DNA from: Nymphaea colorata
Lineage: Eukaryota > Streptophyta > Magnoliopsida > Nymphaeales > Nymphaeaceae
Assembly: GCF_008831285.2 (NCBI RefSeq)
Contig: NC_045139.1
Coordinates: forward strand, 27,998,808 to 28,060,807
Reading direction: 5' to 3'
Length of the DNA stretch: 62,000 nucleotides
Both the position numbers and the translations under genes were made by a program. The notes under the pieces were generated by a model. The model was not told the DNA's origin. It made no database searches and saw only the letters and a program-made list of their open reading frames with translations. Shown in pieces: positions 12,501 to 25,140 of the stretch (the stretch's first letter is position 1; every line of letters starts with the position of its first letter).

Positions 12501-14280
12501 TTGTAAGGTTCAGTCAGATAATGGATCCAAATTGTAGGTTAGTTGCAACTTTTGTTTAGATTTTAGAAGTTATACTTTTGTTTATTTGCAATTTTCATTT
12601 AGGTTGTGAGTTTGTTTTCAAAATTTGGCTACAACTTGCCTAGCTAATAGAACTGTTTCTATCCAACTAGTAGATCGATCTATTCTGACTAATGCAGCCT
12701 GTAGTCTAATCATGTAATAAAGTAGCTAAACTAACATATGAGAACAATAGGAGAAGCGGATGTGATAACAAAAACTTCACACACAATTGGCCATCAATAA
12801 TGAATTTAAAATGTTGATGTTGCAGTGAGAATCACTATGCATCTATGTGTCCAAATGTTGGAAGCAACCAAGTTGATGCCTCCAACCAATCTACTAGTTA
12901 GGAAGACTTCAAATGCTTAATGCTATGAGGAGTACAATGAAGCAGTTGTTTAATATGTTTCAAGACTTACGCTTTTCTTTGGAAAACTTCCATCTAAAGA
13001 AGTTGAGGCACATTGAGATGAACATTTCTTTTCTGATCCAAATCAAGAGAATGAAGAGGATCCCACCTGGTCAATTGAGATCACAAAGAAGTAGACCAAA
13101 CCAAGGAGGACAAGGACCACTTTGGGAAAAAGTACTCAACATCGAGGTTGTTAATGTGAGGTCCATCTAAAGGAAGAGGAGCTGATACAGACCCACTTAA
13201 ACACTCTCTATGGACCTGATAACAACCTAGACAAATCTGCTCGCCCAGCCCTAGTTCTGCATCAACATGCTTGAACAAAGTATTCAGATCCAAACTCATT
13301 TGAATTGTCTCATTTAGATAGGACGATTAGCGACATGGCAATTAGAGGATAGAGGTGAATGCAGCTAAGACAAGTGTCAAACTCATGTGTGACCCCGGAA
13401 ACCAATAAGAGCATCTCACATTTGCATGCTTATACCGAATTAGCTTGCCATCTACACAATTGAGCTTAGCTAGGCATACCACCTTGCCTCATTTGTGATC
13501 AATAATTGGCTTATGGTACTGCCTTCTGCCAAGCTAATAAGGCACTGTGTTGCCACATGAGTCGGCCATGGTCTCCAACCTCGTGCATGGCCATTGACCA
13601 AGGGCCACTGCTTGCCAACTGTAGCCCAATTTCCTGGAGATGGGCGGTGGCTCGAGTGTTACCATAACTAGCCAATTGTGTGGTCTGATAATTACCCGCA
13701 TGTAATGATTGTGTTTTTCAAAACTAGTATTTACTAATGAACTGCTAATCCAATATAATCCTTTATTGAACACTTTATGGAATTTAATGTGTAGTTAAGT
13801 CCTCTCTCTTTCACTTGTTTTCTATTTTAATTTTGATAGCACTGGTCTAGTTCCACTGATATCTGGCAATCTCCACTGGCCACTCTCACCATGCACCGAG
13901 AGCTCATTTAATAGAAAGGAACATATGGTTTCAAACTCGTGCTTAGCTCTCTTGATGCATTTTCACTAGCTGCACTTCACCCATTCTTGGGTGCCACACC
14001 ATTGCCCTCTCTACCACCATAGCTTCCTTGCTTAGTGATGTGGCTTTGCTTGCCTAACCCTAGATCCCTATATAGTGTTTAGTTTCCATGCGAATAAATA
14101 CAAGAAGTGCACATCCGGATAGAACCCACAACAATAATAAGGAGTACAAATGTCGGCTTATCTATGCTACAACTTCCATTACAAGATGATCTATCCCTAT
14201 CTACCCAAAGTGTACATGTGCCTAGTGCTAAGATAGATGAAGAGCAGGCAAATCGCATGAGAATGGAAAGAGGTAGATAA
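12501..14280. other. Intergenic DNA, no gene recognised
   Basis: Mixed composition. A possible remnant of a CCHC-like motif occurs near 12820-12855 on the plus strand but with a stop inside it. The frame at 12913-13170 shows no known domain. Nothing here can be called a gene. Confidence 0.5.
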
Positions 14281-14862
14281 ATAGGAATAGAAAGGGATAC
14301 ATGGCCGAGGATGAATGGGTGTTGCTGCAGGCAGGTTGACAGAGCCCTGGCTTAGCAGCCAGGCAGCAGGGTCACAGGCAGGTCTCGAGCGGTCAGCCTC
14401 AAAGTGGACTACTTATGGTGTCTGGTATCCATGGGGGTTCAGTAGGGCACAACCTTGTAGGATCAGATGGCTAGATCAGGCCGAGGAAGTTGCCTAAGGC
14501 CTGCTCAACAATGGCCATGAGTTTGGTTGGGATCTGAAAGAGGATGCCCGAGGCATGGCTGGAAGATAGCTGTGTCATTTATGTCCCTTAGCTGCCACAT
14601 CTAGTCAGCCATTGCCCGACAATGGAGGCCAAGGTTACCGGGTAGCAGGGTAGGCCTGAAGTGGCAGGGTGAAGCATGGGTGCCAAGTATGGCCGGATAT
14701 CAAGTAGGCTAATCGAAGGCGGCTAGTGATCAGCCAGATGATCGAGCACTGTCTAGCCACCGGGCAGTCATTACTCATTAGGCTGGTCTCAACCAGGTTG
14801 GCCAAGGCGAGCCGTGTAATGGGCCAAGGTCTGCTGGTAAACTCGTCAGACATGGCTGAAGG

Positions 14863-15624
14863 TCAGGTCTCGAGCGGATGCAGGCAGCACAGTGTCAGGC
14901 AAGGTTCAGTCACAAGGGGCTTAGTCTTGGCTAGCACTACCAGGTCTCTTGGCCATGGGTGGTCACAGTGTCCTGGTGTTGCAGCCGGTCTGACGACGGG
15001 TGCCGAGAGGCCGACCCCAAATTTTTCTCCCAAGATCACGCTCGACGGATTGATGGCGAACCGTGTTGCAGTGCCTCGCATGGTGGAAGGAGGACTCACA
15101 GGTGAAACAGGGGCAATGCCTGCGTTACCCTCACAATAACCTCTCTTTCCTGAAGACCCATAACCTCTCTTTCCTGAATCTGCCCTCTCGCAGTCTGCCA
15201 TGAGTACAGCCGAAACGCCTGCGTTACCCTCAAAATAATCCTGACCATGTCGAGTGTCTAGATAGGGAGAGCCATTAACCCCTCTTGCGATAGGCCTGCC
15301 TGCTCTAAACTCCTGGTCTGAGTGTATAGCCTTACTTGCTTCTGGCCCATGTGTCCCTTTTCTGCCGTTACCCTCCCTGAACATTGGCCTGAGTGATATC
15401 CCCTCGCAGAATGGGCTGTTAAGCTCCCTTTGCACTGGAGGCAACTCGGTGGTGTCCCCTGCTGCCCCTAGGATGGCAGCGGCTAGTCCTTGTGTGACTT
15501 CCCCTACTTCGGCCGAGGTGGCTCTCACGGCCGCACCTGGGAGGGCTGTAACACCTGGCCAGTTGTGGCTAAAGGCTCGGGCAAGATCCGAGGCTGCCAC
15601 TGGGAGCCAAGGGAGATCGTGCAA
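14863..15624 (-). other. 253-codon open frame of unknown status
   Basis: The longest open frame outside the recognised elements and genes. It is Ala/Gly/Pro-rich, without signal peptide, membrane segment or known domain. It holds a small internal repeat: EGNAG occurs twice, with SGKRGY repeated between them. Plus-strand frames overlap it (14726-15139), and the GC-rich composition makes long chance frames likely. It is not preceded by an obvious promoter. I lean to non-coding or a decayed transposon frame. Confidence 0.2.
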
Positions 15625-15884
15625 AAGTGTTAAGTATGTGGGAGAAATGAGTTACACATGACATGCTTGATGAAATGCTCAAGTAGAAGGCGCTCACCGA
15701 GGATGGGGAATCAATCACCAACAATTGCATATGTGCTTCACCTATTCAGCCGGAGGTGGATAGAACTTATCTTCCTAGAGTGCAAGTGCCCCAAGATCTT
15801 TCATGACGAAAGTCTCTTGGCTCTAGCGAGGGAACCATGGCCACGGTCTGGTTGAAGAGCTAGCATGTGAACTCCACGGGCTAT

Positions 15885-15889
15885 GGATG
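15885..15889. repeat. Left target-site duplication GGATG of the Tat element
   Basis: GGATG lies directly before the 5' LTR start TGTTAAC and is repeated directly after the 3' LTR end at 34317-34321. Five-base duplications are standard for Ty3/gypsy integrases. Confidence 0.9.
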
Positions 15890-18800
15890 TGTTAACGCTC
15901 CAATATTTTTCACCACAGTCGACGGATGCAATTTCAAAACCTTACAAAATAATTTCACAAAACAATTGTGGAGAACTTCATTTTCATAGAAAATTTCGAA
16001 TCTAAACACAATTTATGTTCAAATCATGAATTTAACTCCTAACACAAATCCCAAGGCATGATTATGAATGTAAATCATAATGTAGCACTCAAAACTAAAT
16101 CAAATTAGGTTTTGAAATTCAAATCCAATTGCAATTGTCATTTGAAATCCATATCAAATTACAAATTTCAAATCTGAATTCAAATTGGAAGACTAGATCT
16201 AAATCAGGATCTAAATTGCCAAATGGGACCCACATGTGGGCCCCATCTCTTGCATGGCCAAGGGACCACCCGTGAGGCCACACACCCCATATTTTTCAAA
16301 AATCTCCTGCCACTGAAAAGCTACCATTTTTAATAAAAGGTATACAAGATCATCATTAAACTCCATGGGGAAAGAGAGAGATTTATATATATCTATCTTC
16401 ATTAATTAAAAATAAACTCTATAATTAAAGAGAGACCTCAGTTTCAAAACAGAGAGAGATTTATATTTCTCTCTCTCCATTAATTAAAAAAGAATTTTGT
16501 TTAAGGAGAGGCCTTAGTTCCAAAGGAGAAATAATTGCTTTTAACCAACCTACTTAAGGCAAGTAGGCTCACCTAGCTGCACCTAGATGTGGCGCCAACC
16601 TCACTAAGCTTGATCAACTTGAGCATAGGCTAGTCAAAACTAGTCAAAAAGTTAGATCTACCCCATGATCGGCTATTAAACAGAGATATAAACCTTGACT
16701 AGATCAAGTTTACTTTGACTAAACTTAATCAAAATGAAAATCAAAATTGAGCTCAATCAAAGCATAACAAACTACTTTCTATGCCCAAAGTCATCCAGTC
16801 TACTCAAACCAAGTCAACATCAGCCCACAAAATGAGGTTAGACTTTTGTCAATTGGTCAAATTTGACCAATTTTGGACAACTTTGTCCTCTCATGATCAA
16901 ATTAAATTCATAGAACCCAAATTTGGTTTTCTGTGCAAATCAAATACATATTTGAGTTTTTCAAATGCACAAATCAAATGCCAAATCGAAAATCAATTTG
17001 AAATTTGATTCAATTAAATCCATTTTCAAATTGAATTTCAGAAGAAATGTCATTTTTCAAAACAAATTTGACAAGATTTTTAAGGTCTTGAAAAGGATTT
17101 ACAATTCAGTAACATTTATAGCTTAGTCACTAGTTTTGAACCTAGCAAGCTCAATTTGAAAAGTAAAACCTGAGTCAAGGGTATTTTGTCAAGATTTTTA
17201 GTCAAACTAGGTGTTTAAAAACCTGAACCTTGATCCATATTAGAAATAACTAGGTATGGACCACGGTTGACCAGGCTAGCCGAGCACACCCAGTTCATGC
17301 ATGTGGGCTAGGTGTGCTTGGTTTAAAACATGAAAGAAGATTAAATGTCATTTAATTTGACAAGACATCAATCCATGTATTGTGAATGGAGCCAACAAAA
17401 AAATCAGTTTCCTCTAATTAGAGGCTGGCTGAGGTGGCAGCCACCTCAGCTCATTTTCCAGATTTTAAATTAAATCAAAATCTAGCTTGGCATAGAGATG
17501 GACCTATTCTAACTCACCAGCTCAAAAGGAGGCAGATTCCCCAAGACTCGGCATGCTCTAAGAAGGAATTAAGGAGGTAGTTGTGTAGCCACCAACTCCC
17601 ATTTCCTGTTTAATTTAATCTTTATATGAACCCACCTTGAGAGCCAAGGGAGGGGGACGACAACTTGAGATTTTTCCTAACATTTTCTCTTAGTTTCAGC
17701 CAAGTTGCAACCAAGATCAACAAGAGGAAGAAGACAAGAAGAAAAAGCCAAGGATAAAAATCTGTCATCCCAAGCCTTCTCCTTTTCTCTCTCCCCTCTC
17801 TCTTTTTCATTCCCTAACCCTTGCTTTCGAACTTGCTAAGCTCAGGTACTTTAGTGGACCAGTGTTTAGGATTTTCATTGTAAGAAAATCCTTTTCATCT
17901 CTGCAATTTTTAGTAAGAAAGAACTTTCTTTTCAGCCTTGTGAAGCTCGAATCTTGGTCAAGATTTTCAAGATTCTTGTTTAGAATTGCTGGATTTTGAG
18001 AACCAGCCTATAGAAGCTCCAAATATCTAGGCCGATCACAAGGTAGGGGCAATTTCAGTTTGTTCTTCATGCATTTTAGCTTCTTGCTTCCATTTTAATT
18101 TCGTATTCATGGGGAGGGTTCTATTTTGATTATATTTTATAGTTGAAAATGATGTCCAGCTAGGAAAAATGTGATCAAATGTACAATTTAATACATGATG
18201 TATGCATAAGTTGTTTTTCTAAAAAGAAAACCCATGAATCAAATTTTGAGAAGGGCCCCAATGCCACGTTTCTTTCAAAACAGCTACCTTAAACCAATTT
18301 CAAGCTCCTTACCAGGAGAGAATTTCATGATGAAAGAGTTCTAGACAAACAAGCTTGAACATTCTCTTATTTTCTTCCTTGCATGATTCAATTGATTAGG
18401 TTGGTAATGAAGATAAAAAGCTAGTTTTAAATCTTAGTACGTAAAAAACCCAACTTTGAACCATTGATAAGCTAAGTGGTCCTTCAATTTGTCCATTTTA
18501 AGAGGCAAGAAACATACATATTATATGCATATACACGTGAAAACTTCTTATAAAACTAATTTTTCTTCTTAAAATCAGGTTGAAACGTGTTTCCAAGCTG
18601 GTCCTAAAGGAAGAGAATCTTTATTTTGATCTTCGTAGTTCAAAACCACAAGATCACTCAACATTTAATCTCAAAATTTTGTCTATTCCAGCAAAATATG
18701 CATACAATGCATGCATATTGCTGAAATCCGACCATGATTTCATAAAATTTAGCTTAAAACATCAATTTTTAAAGCTACTATGAATATGATTTTCAGCCAT

Positions 18801-20626
18801 GAAGTAGTTATTAGAAAAAGTTATAATTTTATTTAAATCAGCACCTTAAAAATACTTTTAGGAGCTATTGATTTCATTTACCAATTTTTAGATTTATATG
18901 AGATTAATCAATGTCCCAAAAATGCTGCCAAATCACATTTAAGAATCCAACTTTCGTTTCTCCAAAAGAATGGATGAATTCCTTGATGTGAAATTTGAAA
19001 TTAAACTTGGTTTAAGAAAATAAAGTTTTTAAAACCCAAAGTGTATATTTAATGCTAATGGGAACATGTTCTCAAGAGGAACATTCCTCTTGCTGATTTA
19101 ATTGTTTAACTTAGAGAGAAGTAAAACAAATTTTCAATAGTTTATTATCATTTTCAAAGAATTAAACTTTCTTGAAATCAACATTTTTTTATTTTTAGCA
19201 ATTTAAATCGGTATAAAATCTAATTTTATGAAAATTTTGAGACAAAGTGGATATTATCTACTTCTCCCATACATTTTGAAGATTGATTTTAACTTCATTT
19301 ACATGATTTTCTAGTATTTTGATATTTTAAATCAAGTCTCAAGGTTGTGGACTACATCTCCAACTGTCGTGCTTAATAATATGTTAAGTATACGTAAAGA
19401 GAGTCCAACATTCCAAAGTAAAAAAATCAATCTTTGTGTGTATGGATCATGAATTAATTTTTTTTTATGTTGAATGAAGGTGGAGAGGTCATGAGAGAGG
19501 AACAAATAAATGTAACATATAATTTCTTTGCTTTTCATGCATTCACATACATTCGCTCAAATTGCACCACATGCACATTCTCTAGAAATTAAGTGAGTCA
19601 ATTTTGAGTTACAAAAAGTGACCAAGTCATATTGCAACAAAAATTTGGAGATCTTACTTAGTTTCAAAAGAAAACCCAAGCATGATACTTGATCTGGCCA
19701 AAATACATTTGCAAGCAATATGTTTTTCAACATGTTAGAACCTTTATTTTTTCTAAAAAAAAGGGATAACTTACACTTACTTAAGCATTACAATTTTTCT
19801 ACAAGAGAATCCATTTGAGATACAATTCATGTCTCTTAGACCTTAATAATGTGATTTGGCAAAAACAAACTCTAAAAATTAATTCAATTTACTAAGTTAA
19901 CTTAGCCATTGTCCCAAAATTCGATCGCGAGTTGATCCCAATTTGAATCCAAAATCATGAGATCACAACAAAGAACTAGATCTCAATCTCTAAAATATCC
20001 AATTTTGCATCTTAATTTACAATCTAAGTTATCAAATTGACAACTCAATTTTCAAAAAAACATGGATCAAAGCCACAATGACCATTCTTTTCAAGCCAAT
20101 CCCATTCAACTCAAGTTGGAACATTTTCGACCAAAACATAGGTCTTCAATTCAAACCATTCTCAAAATCTTTCCCAATTTTGAAGTTCAATTCAAATGGC
20201 ACATAATTGCAACCAAAACATTGGTCTCAATCCAAATCAATTTGAAATTTTTTTAAGAAAATTTATCCAAATTCTCATAAACAAGCTGAATTTCCAAATA
20301 ACTTGTCAAAACGAATTTATTTTTTAAACAACTTGTCTTAATTTTACTCCAATTTATCCAAAACAAGTTCCAATCACTTATTCAAAACTATGTTTGCAAT
20401 AAACTTTCAATTTCAAATCCAAAGGTTCTATGTGCAAGCATATAAAATTTGCATCAATCAAATGACTTATACATCATCTAAAAAATCCTTAGTTCTTGGT
20501 TCGATTACCCATACTGATGAGTGGATCTCTTTTTCTTGAATTTTTTTCTCAAAATCCAATTTAAAATTTTGCTGCTTCGCATAACTTCACAATCGACATC
20601 CTCGAGGATGGGCAGGGGTACAAATA
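15890..20626 (+). repeat. 5' LTR of the Tat element (4737 bp)
   Basis: Starts TGTTAACGCTCC and ends GGGGTACAAATA immediately before the primer binding site. The part 15890-18037 aligns directly with 29270-31313. 18038 to about 20400 aligns with the 3' LTR only in reverse complement. About 20405-20626 aligns directly again with 34079-34316. The promoter-like site corresponding to the 3' LTR TATA box is altered here (TTATATGAACCC near 17622). Confidence 0.88.
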
Positions 20627-20628
20627 GA

Positions 20629-20646
20629 TGGTGACCGTGATGGGAC
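20629..20646 (+). other. Primer binding site of the Tat element
   Basis: TGGTGACCGTGATGGGAC begins 2 bp after the LTR end. Its shape (TGGYGAC...TGGGGAC) resembles the primer sites of Tat-lineage elements, allowing for C-to-T and G-to-A decay. The exact tRNA was not determined. Confidence 0.6.
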
Positions 20647-21209
20647 CATTCATCTTCTAACGAAAGATTTTTTGAATCATATACAAGTCATTTCTCAATA
20701 TTGGATATCAATTGCATGAAACCTTCCATGGCCTTACCTATCGACATCATATTTATATGCATTTAGGACTAATTGATGATATTTCATGTTTCCTTTAGTT
20801 CTATAAATTATCCTATCCCTCTCAATCTAGGAGTTATATATTGCTCTTGTATGTTCTCAAATGTTCAAATTTACCTCTTAGGAATGTACGCAATAGAGTA
20901 ATCTATTTTGCATCTCTTCATGAATTTTGAAAAACAATCCTTACTTATATCATTTCCCGGTCATCATGTTGTCAGTTATTTCAAGGACATTAGTCAAAGA
21001 TATTACCTTACAACTGGACCGCCCAATTGGACTAAGAAGTTATCCCATTAGTACCCAAACAGACAATAGTCCCAGTATATTGATGGGCGAACTAGGAGAA
21101 TTGGCGATCCCAAATGTAGAAAACCCTTGGAGGAGTCTATGCCAGTACCATAGATTTGGTATATAGGCATACTTTGAATTTTGGTTAAATCGGATCAATC
21201 AACCCATTT

Positions 21210-21525
21210 ATTCTTCAATCAATTATTTGATTTATCATCAATTGCTTGATTAGATGTATGAGATAAAATGTCTTACCTTGTCTTCAAATCCCTGTCCAAA
21301 CCCAATGTCAAACTCTTCTCAAGTCTCTATTAGGTCTATTTATGTCAATATTTAATTAAGACAAGGTAAGTATTAAATATTCTTCAATCAATTATTTGAT
21401 TTATCATCAATTGCTTGATTAGATGTATGAGATAAAATGTCTTACCTTGTCTTCAAATCCCTGTCCAAACCCAATGTCAAACTCTTCTCAAGTCTCTATT
21501 AGGTCTATTTATGTCAATATTTAAT
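21210..21525. repeat. 147-bp exact tandem duplication in the Tat leader
   Basis: 21210-21356 is repeated at 21379-21525 with no difference seen by eye; the two copies are separated by 22 bp that include GACAAGGTAAG. The lack of mismatches contrasts with the heavy decay around it, so this duplication is recent. Confidence 0.92.
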
Positions 21526-21619
21526 ACTTTCTCTTGTCTAGATGGAGTCAGAATACATTTTTCCATATAATCCTATCATATTCGGGTTGTGTCAAAGTCG
21601 ATCTAGACTTTGCACAATC

Positions 21620-22555
21620 CCAAGTGGAGTCTACCTACCTCAGTGATATCTTTCATAATATACAACTTTTCAGTGCATGTTCCTACACCATTAGAAGATT
21701 GAGGTATCGAAGAAGCAGTCAATCTAGCAATGCAGCCCATCAATGGTAGTATAATCCATGCAGTCACCAAAAGATGGAACCCAATGACCAACACATTTTG
21801 GTTCCCATAGAGTGAAATGACAATCACTCTAGATGAATTTTTCAACATCATGGGTTTACTGGAGCCAAAAGGTGACAAGAGGATCAATTAAAGACCAATT
21901 CCTTGTCAATCAAGGTCAAGTCAAAACTCTAGAAGTGATTCACAAGTTTACGGGAAAACGAAGTTGGCTATTTCTAGAGAAAGATGAACATCAATACCTA
22001 CAATTAAAAGAACATGGTGAAGCATATTCCCAATATGTCAATCTTGCTTCACTCTCCAGAAGTGCCACAAACACGTAGAAGAATTTCATGATAACTTCAA
22101 CAATGAAGAGCACATAATAGACTTTTGCATAGCTCACCTCTTCAGAAAATGGGGGTACATTAATGTTCGTCATATATCCATAGCAATGGCAGCCTTGGCA
22201 TTCCTTTACTAATGATTGACCAAATTTTTAATTGGGGATGTAAACTCTATAGAAGGATCTGTTTTTGCATTGCAGTTATGGTTCTACAAGTACATAGGGT
22301 CACAATCATGTCATTTTCAAAACACCGATGACCATTGTAGAGCACTACCGTGCGAAGATGGAGAAAGTGGATGACTCCATCATCATTTCGGACAAATTTG
22401 ATCGGAAAGTTATCAAATCCAGATACACCTACAACCCAGTCAGAGGAAACCTTTTATTGCAACCATTCTTCATAGCTGACTACCACTTAGGAGTTGCATC
22501 AGACAATTCTTGCACAATTCTCGTAGTGTCAAAGGAATGCCTACAAAATTGAATC
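21620..22555 (+). pseudogene. Plant-mobile-domain-like ORF (Tat ORF1) remnant
   Basis: Reading across frames gives, in order: an acidic WGIEEAV block, ITKRWNP-type segment (here VTKRWNPMTNTFWFP near 21765), EMTITLDEFFNIMGL near 21815, and further on DFCIAHLFRKWGYINVR and IAMAALAFLY near 22120-22215. The combination of RW.P.T.TF..P, GE.T.TL.D and a later YLL/LF..G..V..R block is characteristic of the aminotransferase-like plant mobile domain (PMD) found in MAIN/MAIL1 proteins and in some gypsy elements. It lies upstream of gag, where Ogre/Tat elements carry an additional ORF. Stops and frameshifts make it non-functional. Its role in the element is not established. Confidence 0.6.
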
Positions 22556-23329
22556 AAAGGGAGCCTTTGCGGAGTGTGAGCTAGATGTCAAAAAGAGGTC
22601 TAGAATATACACCAATGGCCAACAACATTGAAAATCATTTGCCCACTTGTTCCTTATCCTTGGTTCAAACATGGGTCCTGAATATGTAAAATGGTGGAAC
22701 GAAGTCAACCCATCTTTCATTTTGTCCTAGATCATCATGTCTAGTTCAAACATTGTAGTCAACCAAGCTAAGTTTTGTCAAATCTGGTCAGTCTTATCAA
22801 TATCATTTTTCTCGCAATATGCAATCAAAATTTGCCATTTTATTCAATTTGTTGTCTATGCTAGTTATCTCTCATCGAATCAAAACTTGACATCTTTAAT
22901 TTTTCTTCTTACAAGTGAACACCCCTTTATGCTGGAGACTAGAAGCCAACATAGAAAGAAGATTGAGACGGAACTAGAACAACTGAGATGGAACTAGAAC
23001 AACCGATAACAAGAGACAAGGGAGAAGAATCTTCCTTAGGCACAACTCCCATGACGAAAGTAATTGATCCAGAGTATGAAGAGTACAGTAAATTTTGGAA
23101 ATACATGATCATGTTCAATGAAGAACAAACTCAGCAGAGAAAGCCAAAAAAAAAAGAAGAATACAAATAAATCTTCTTCGAGCAACTTTAATTTTTTCGA
23201 AGAGACTACTATAGGATCATGTAGTGAGGAAGAACAAAAGATTCCCAAGAAAAGGAAGAAGGAAGAAACTTGAAAGGCAAAGATACAAGAAGTTGAAAAA
23301 AAGTTAAATGCAGTTCAACTTAAAGGCAA

Positions 23330-24480
23330 GAATAAAAGAAATTTTACCTGCGAAGACTTTTACAAAAGCTTAAAAAAGGACATGCACATCAAGAACTTGC
23401 CTAAGAAATTCATATTATTTGATGGCTATGGAGATCCAAAGGTGCACTTAGCCTTGTTCTTCACAGAATGCTACAAATTCCACCACAATCATGGAGCTCT
23501 CTTTCAATGCTTCCTTAGGAACTGAGAAGAAATAAGGATACAGTGGTACATGGAACACTTTAACCGTATAAAGTTGAAAAATTTTGACAGACTGGTCAAC
23601 CTCTTAATCAAAAGCTTCATTCAGAATGTCAAATTTGATGGCTATGGAGACCAAAAGACACACTTAGCTATGTTCTTCACAAAATGCTACAAATTCTGCT
23701 ACAATCATAGGGCTCTCTTTTGATGCTTCCCTAAGAGCTTAGAAGGGATTACAACACCACCTTATTTTATCTAAAGCAGAGACCAGGTGAAAAGGTGATA
23801 GATTTTATTTAAAGATGGAGGTCATCTTCTAATAAGACAAGAGAACCAATCTCTCAGTCCCATGCATTGGGCTGATCACTAATAATTTGATACAACCATT
23901 GATGAGCCTCATTACTAATGCTCCATCAAATCTTTAATCGATCTCACCGAGAGAGATAAATGCATTGAGACAGTGATTGAAATGGTGCTTTTGATGCTAT
24001 TATCTCGGTAAAATTCAAGGAAGATGCCAAGAAAAGCCGCATAAGTCAGAATGCTATGACTAATATCATAGCCAATGCCACTACCTTAAAAAAGGAAAAG
24101 GCAGACTACTCCAAGAATAAAGAAGGAGTGGCCAATGAAGCCAGTAGCAGTAGTTACACCAAAAACAAATATCTTGGATGGAGATATGACAAAAAGTTTA
24201 TCCCATTAGACCAGAGTTATGAGGAAGTCATGCATGAGCTGGTTGAAAAAGGTACTCTGTTTTTTCCTAAAGTTTCTAATCCTCCAACGATGATGGTGAA
24301 AACAAAGAACAATTTTGCAAATTCCATTGTACCTAGGAAATGATACAGAAGATTGCCTTGTACTCCAAAACATTGTACAATATGTAGTTGACAAAAAATA
24401 GCCAAACTGAACAACCAGACATTTTCAAAAACACTTTTCCTAAGAATAGACAAAGAACAACCACAATGGTCAAATTTTCA
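23330..24480 (+). pseudogene. Gag remnant of the Tat element
   Basis: Gag would form the virus-like particle. The retrotransposon gag core is recognisable: KNLPKKFILFDGYGDPKVHL at 23390-23450 (the P.F.GTGDP..H family motif), CYKFHHNHGALF, then QWYMEHFNRIKLKNFDRLVN and FIQNVKFD. Farther on, KKFIPLDQSYEEVMHELVEK at about 24190-24250 matches the conserved Tat gag segment before the zinc knuckle region. Several stops interrupt it. A 216-bp-period duplication of the core is described separately. Confidence 0.7.
23418..23750. repeat. Duplicated gag core, 216-bp period
   Basis: About 115 bp from 23418 (TTTGATGGCTATGGAGA) recurs from 23634 with perhaps a dozen substitutions. The spacing is a multiple of three, so both copies read in one frame and give FDGYGD(P/Q)K(V/T)HLA twice. 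Confidence 0.85.
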
Positions 24481-24619
24481 AAAGGTAATTAGATTATGGT
24501 GGCAAATAGAAAGAGAAAAGCATCGTTGGATTTCTTTGGGTTGCTTTTCAAGCATAAAAAAAAAGGTTAATCAATGGTCACAGATATGAAATCCTGAACC
24601 TTTAGAAGCTAGCTTTGAG

Positions 24620-25110
24620 AATTAAAGTCTCCACCTCAAATCAAAATGGAGAAATTGAGCTATAATCGGGGAGATGAATGGGCTTTTAGAATGTACAACA
24701 ATGGTCTGATCATATTTTGTGATGATGACCTACCAAATGAAGGCACATTACATAATGATGTCTTGCACATAATGGTTGAGATAATGAGTGTCAAGTTTCC
24801 CATGTCTTAATCAACGGAGGGGTACCTAAACATTGGTCCACAACAGACAGCTCGTACATTGGGCATAAAGCAAACTGACTACAACCCATCACAATTTTCA
24901 TTCATAGATACAATGGATTGGGACAACCTTGCATAAGATGCATACGTCTTGACCTAGATATCTGTGAGACACATCATCGGGTTTTATTTCATGTGATAAA
25001 TATAAAACCCTCACTCGACTTGTTGCTCGGCAGACCATAGATCATGCTACAAATGCAGTTCCTTCCACACTACACCAATGTGTTAAATGAACTTACAACA
25101 TGATAGACGA
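24620..25110 (+). pseudogene. Aspartic protease remnant of the Tat element
   Basis: Frames give VLINGGVP (normally the V.IDGGS.L. catalytic motif; Asp changed to Asn in the reading seen), then ARTLGIKQTDYNPSQFSF, and near 25010 PSLDLLLGRP, the LLGRPWIH-type motif that closes this domain. It would have cut the Gag-Pol polyprotein. It is disrupted and catalytically unlikely. Confidence 0.6.
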
Positions 25111-25140
25111 TAGACAAAATCACTTTATGTAAAAATCAAC

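Larger units (their letters stand above)
14281..15889. other. GC-richer unit, left piece of a region split by two retrotransposons
   Basis: Composition rises abruptly and stays GC-rich until the Tat element starts. Removing the two LTR elements joins this piece to 34322-34886 and then 47857 onwards, giving about 3 kb of similar GC-rich, CAGG/GGCT-rich sequence. The longest open frame is on the minus strand (14863-15624). The unit may itself be an old transposon or a gene fragment; no terminal repeats were identified. Confidence 0.45.

Noticed and set aside
12913-13170. 85-codon frame as a possible gag fragment
   Set aside because: Basic composition only; the nearby CCHC-like pattern at 12820-12855 contains a stop and does not have canonical spacing.
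14726-15139. 137-codon plus-strand frame opposite the 253-codon frame
   Set aside because: Composition-driven frame in GC-rich DNA with no domain; at most one of the two strands could be coding.
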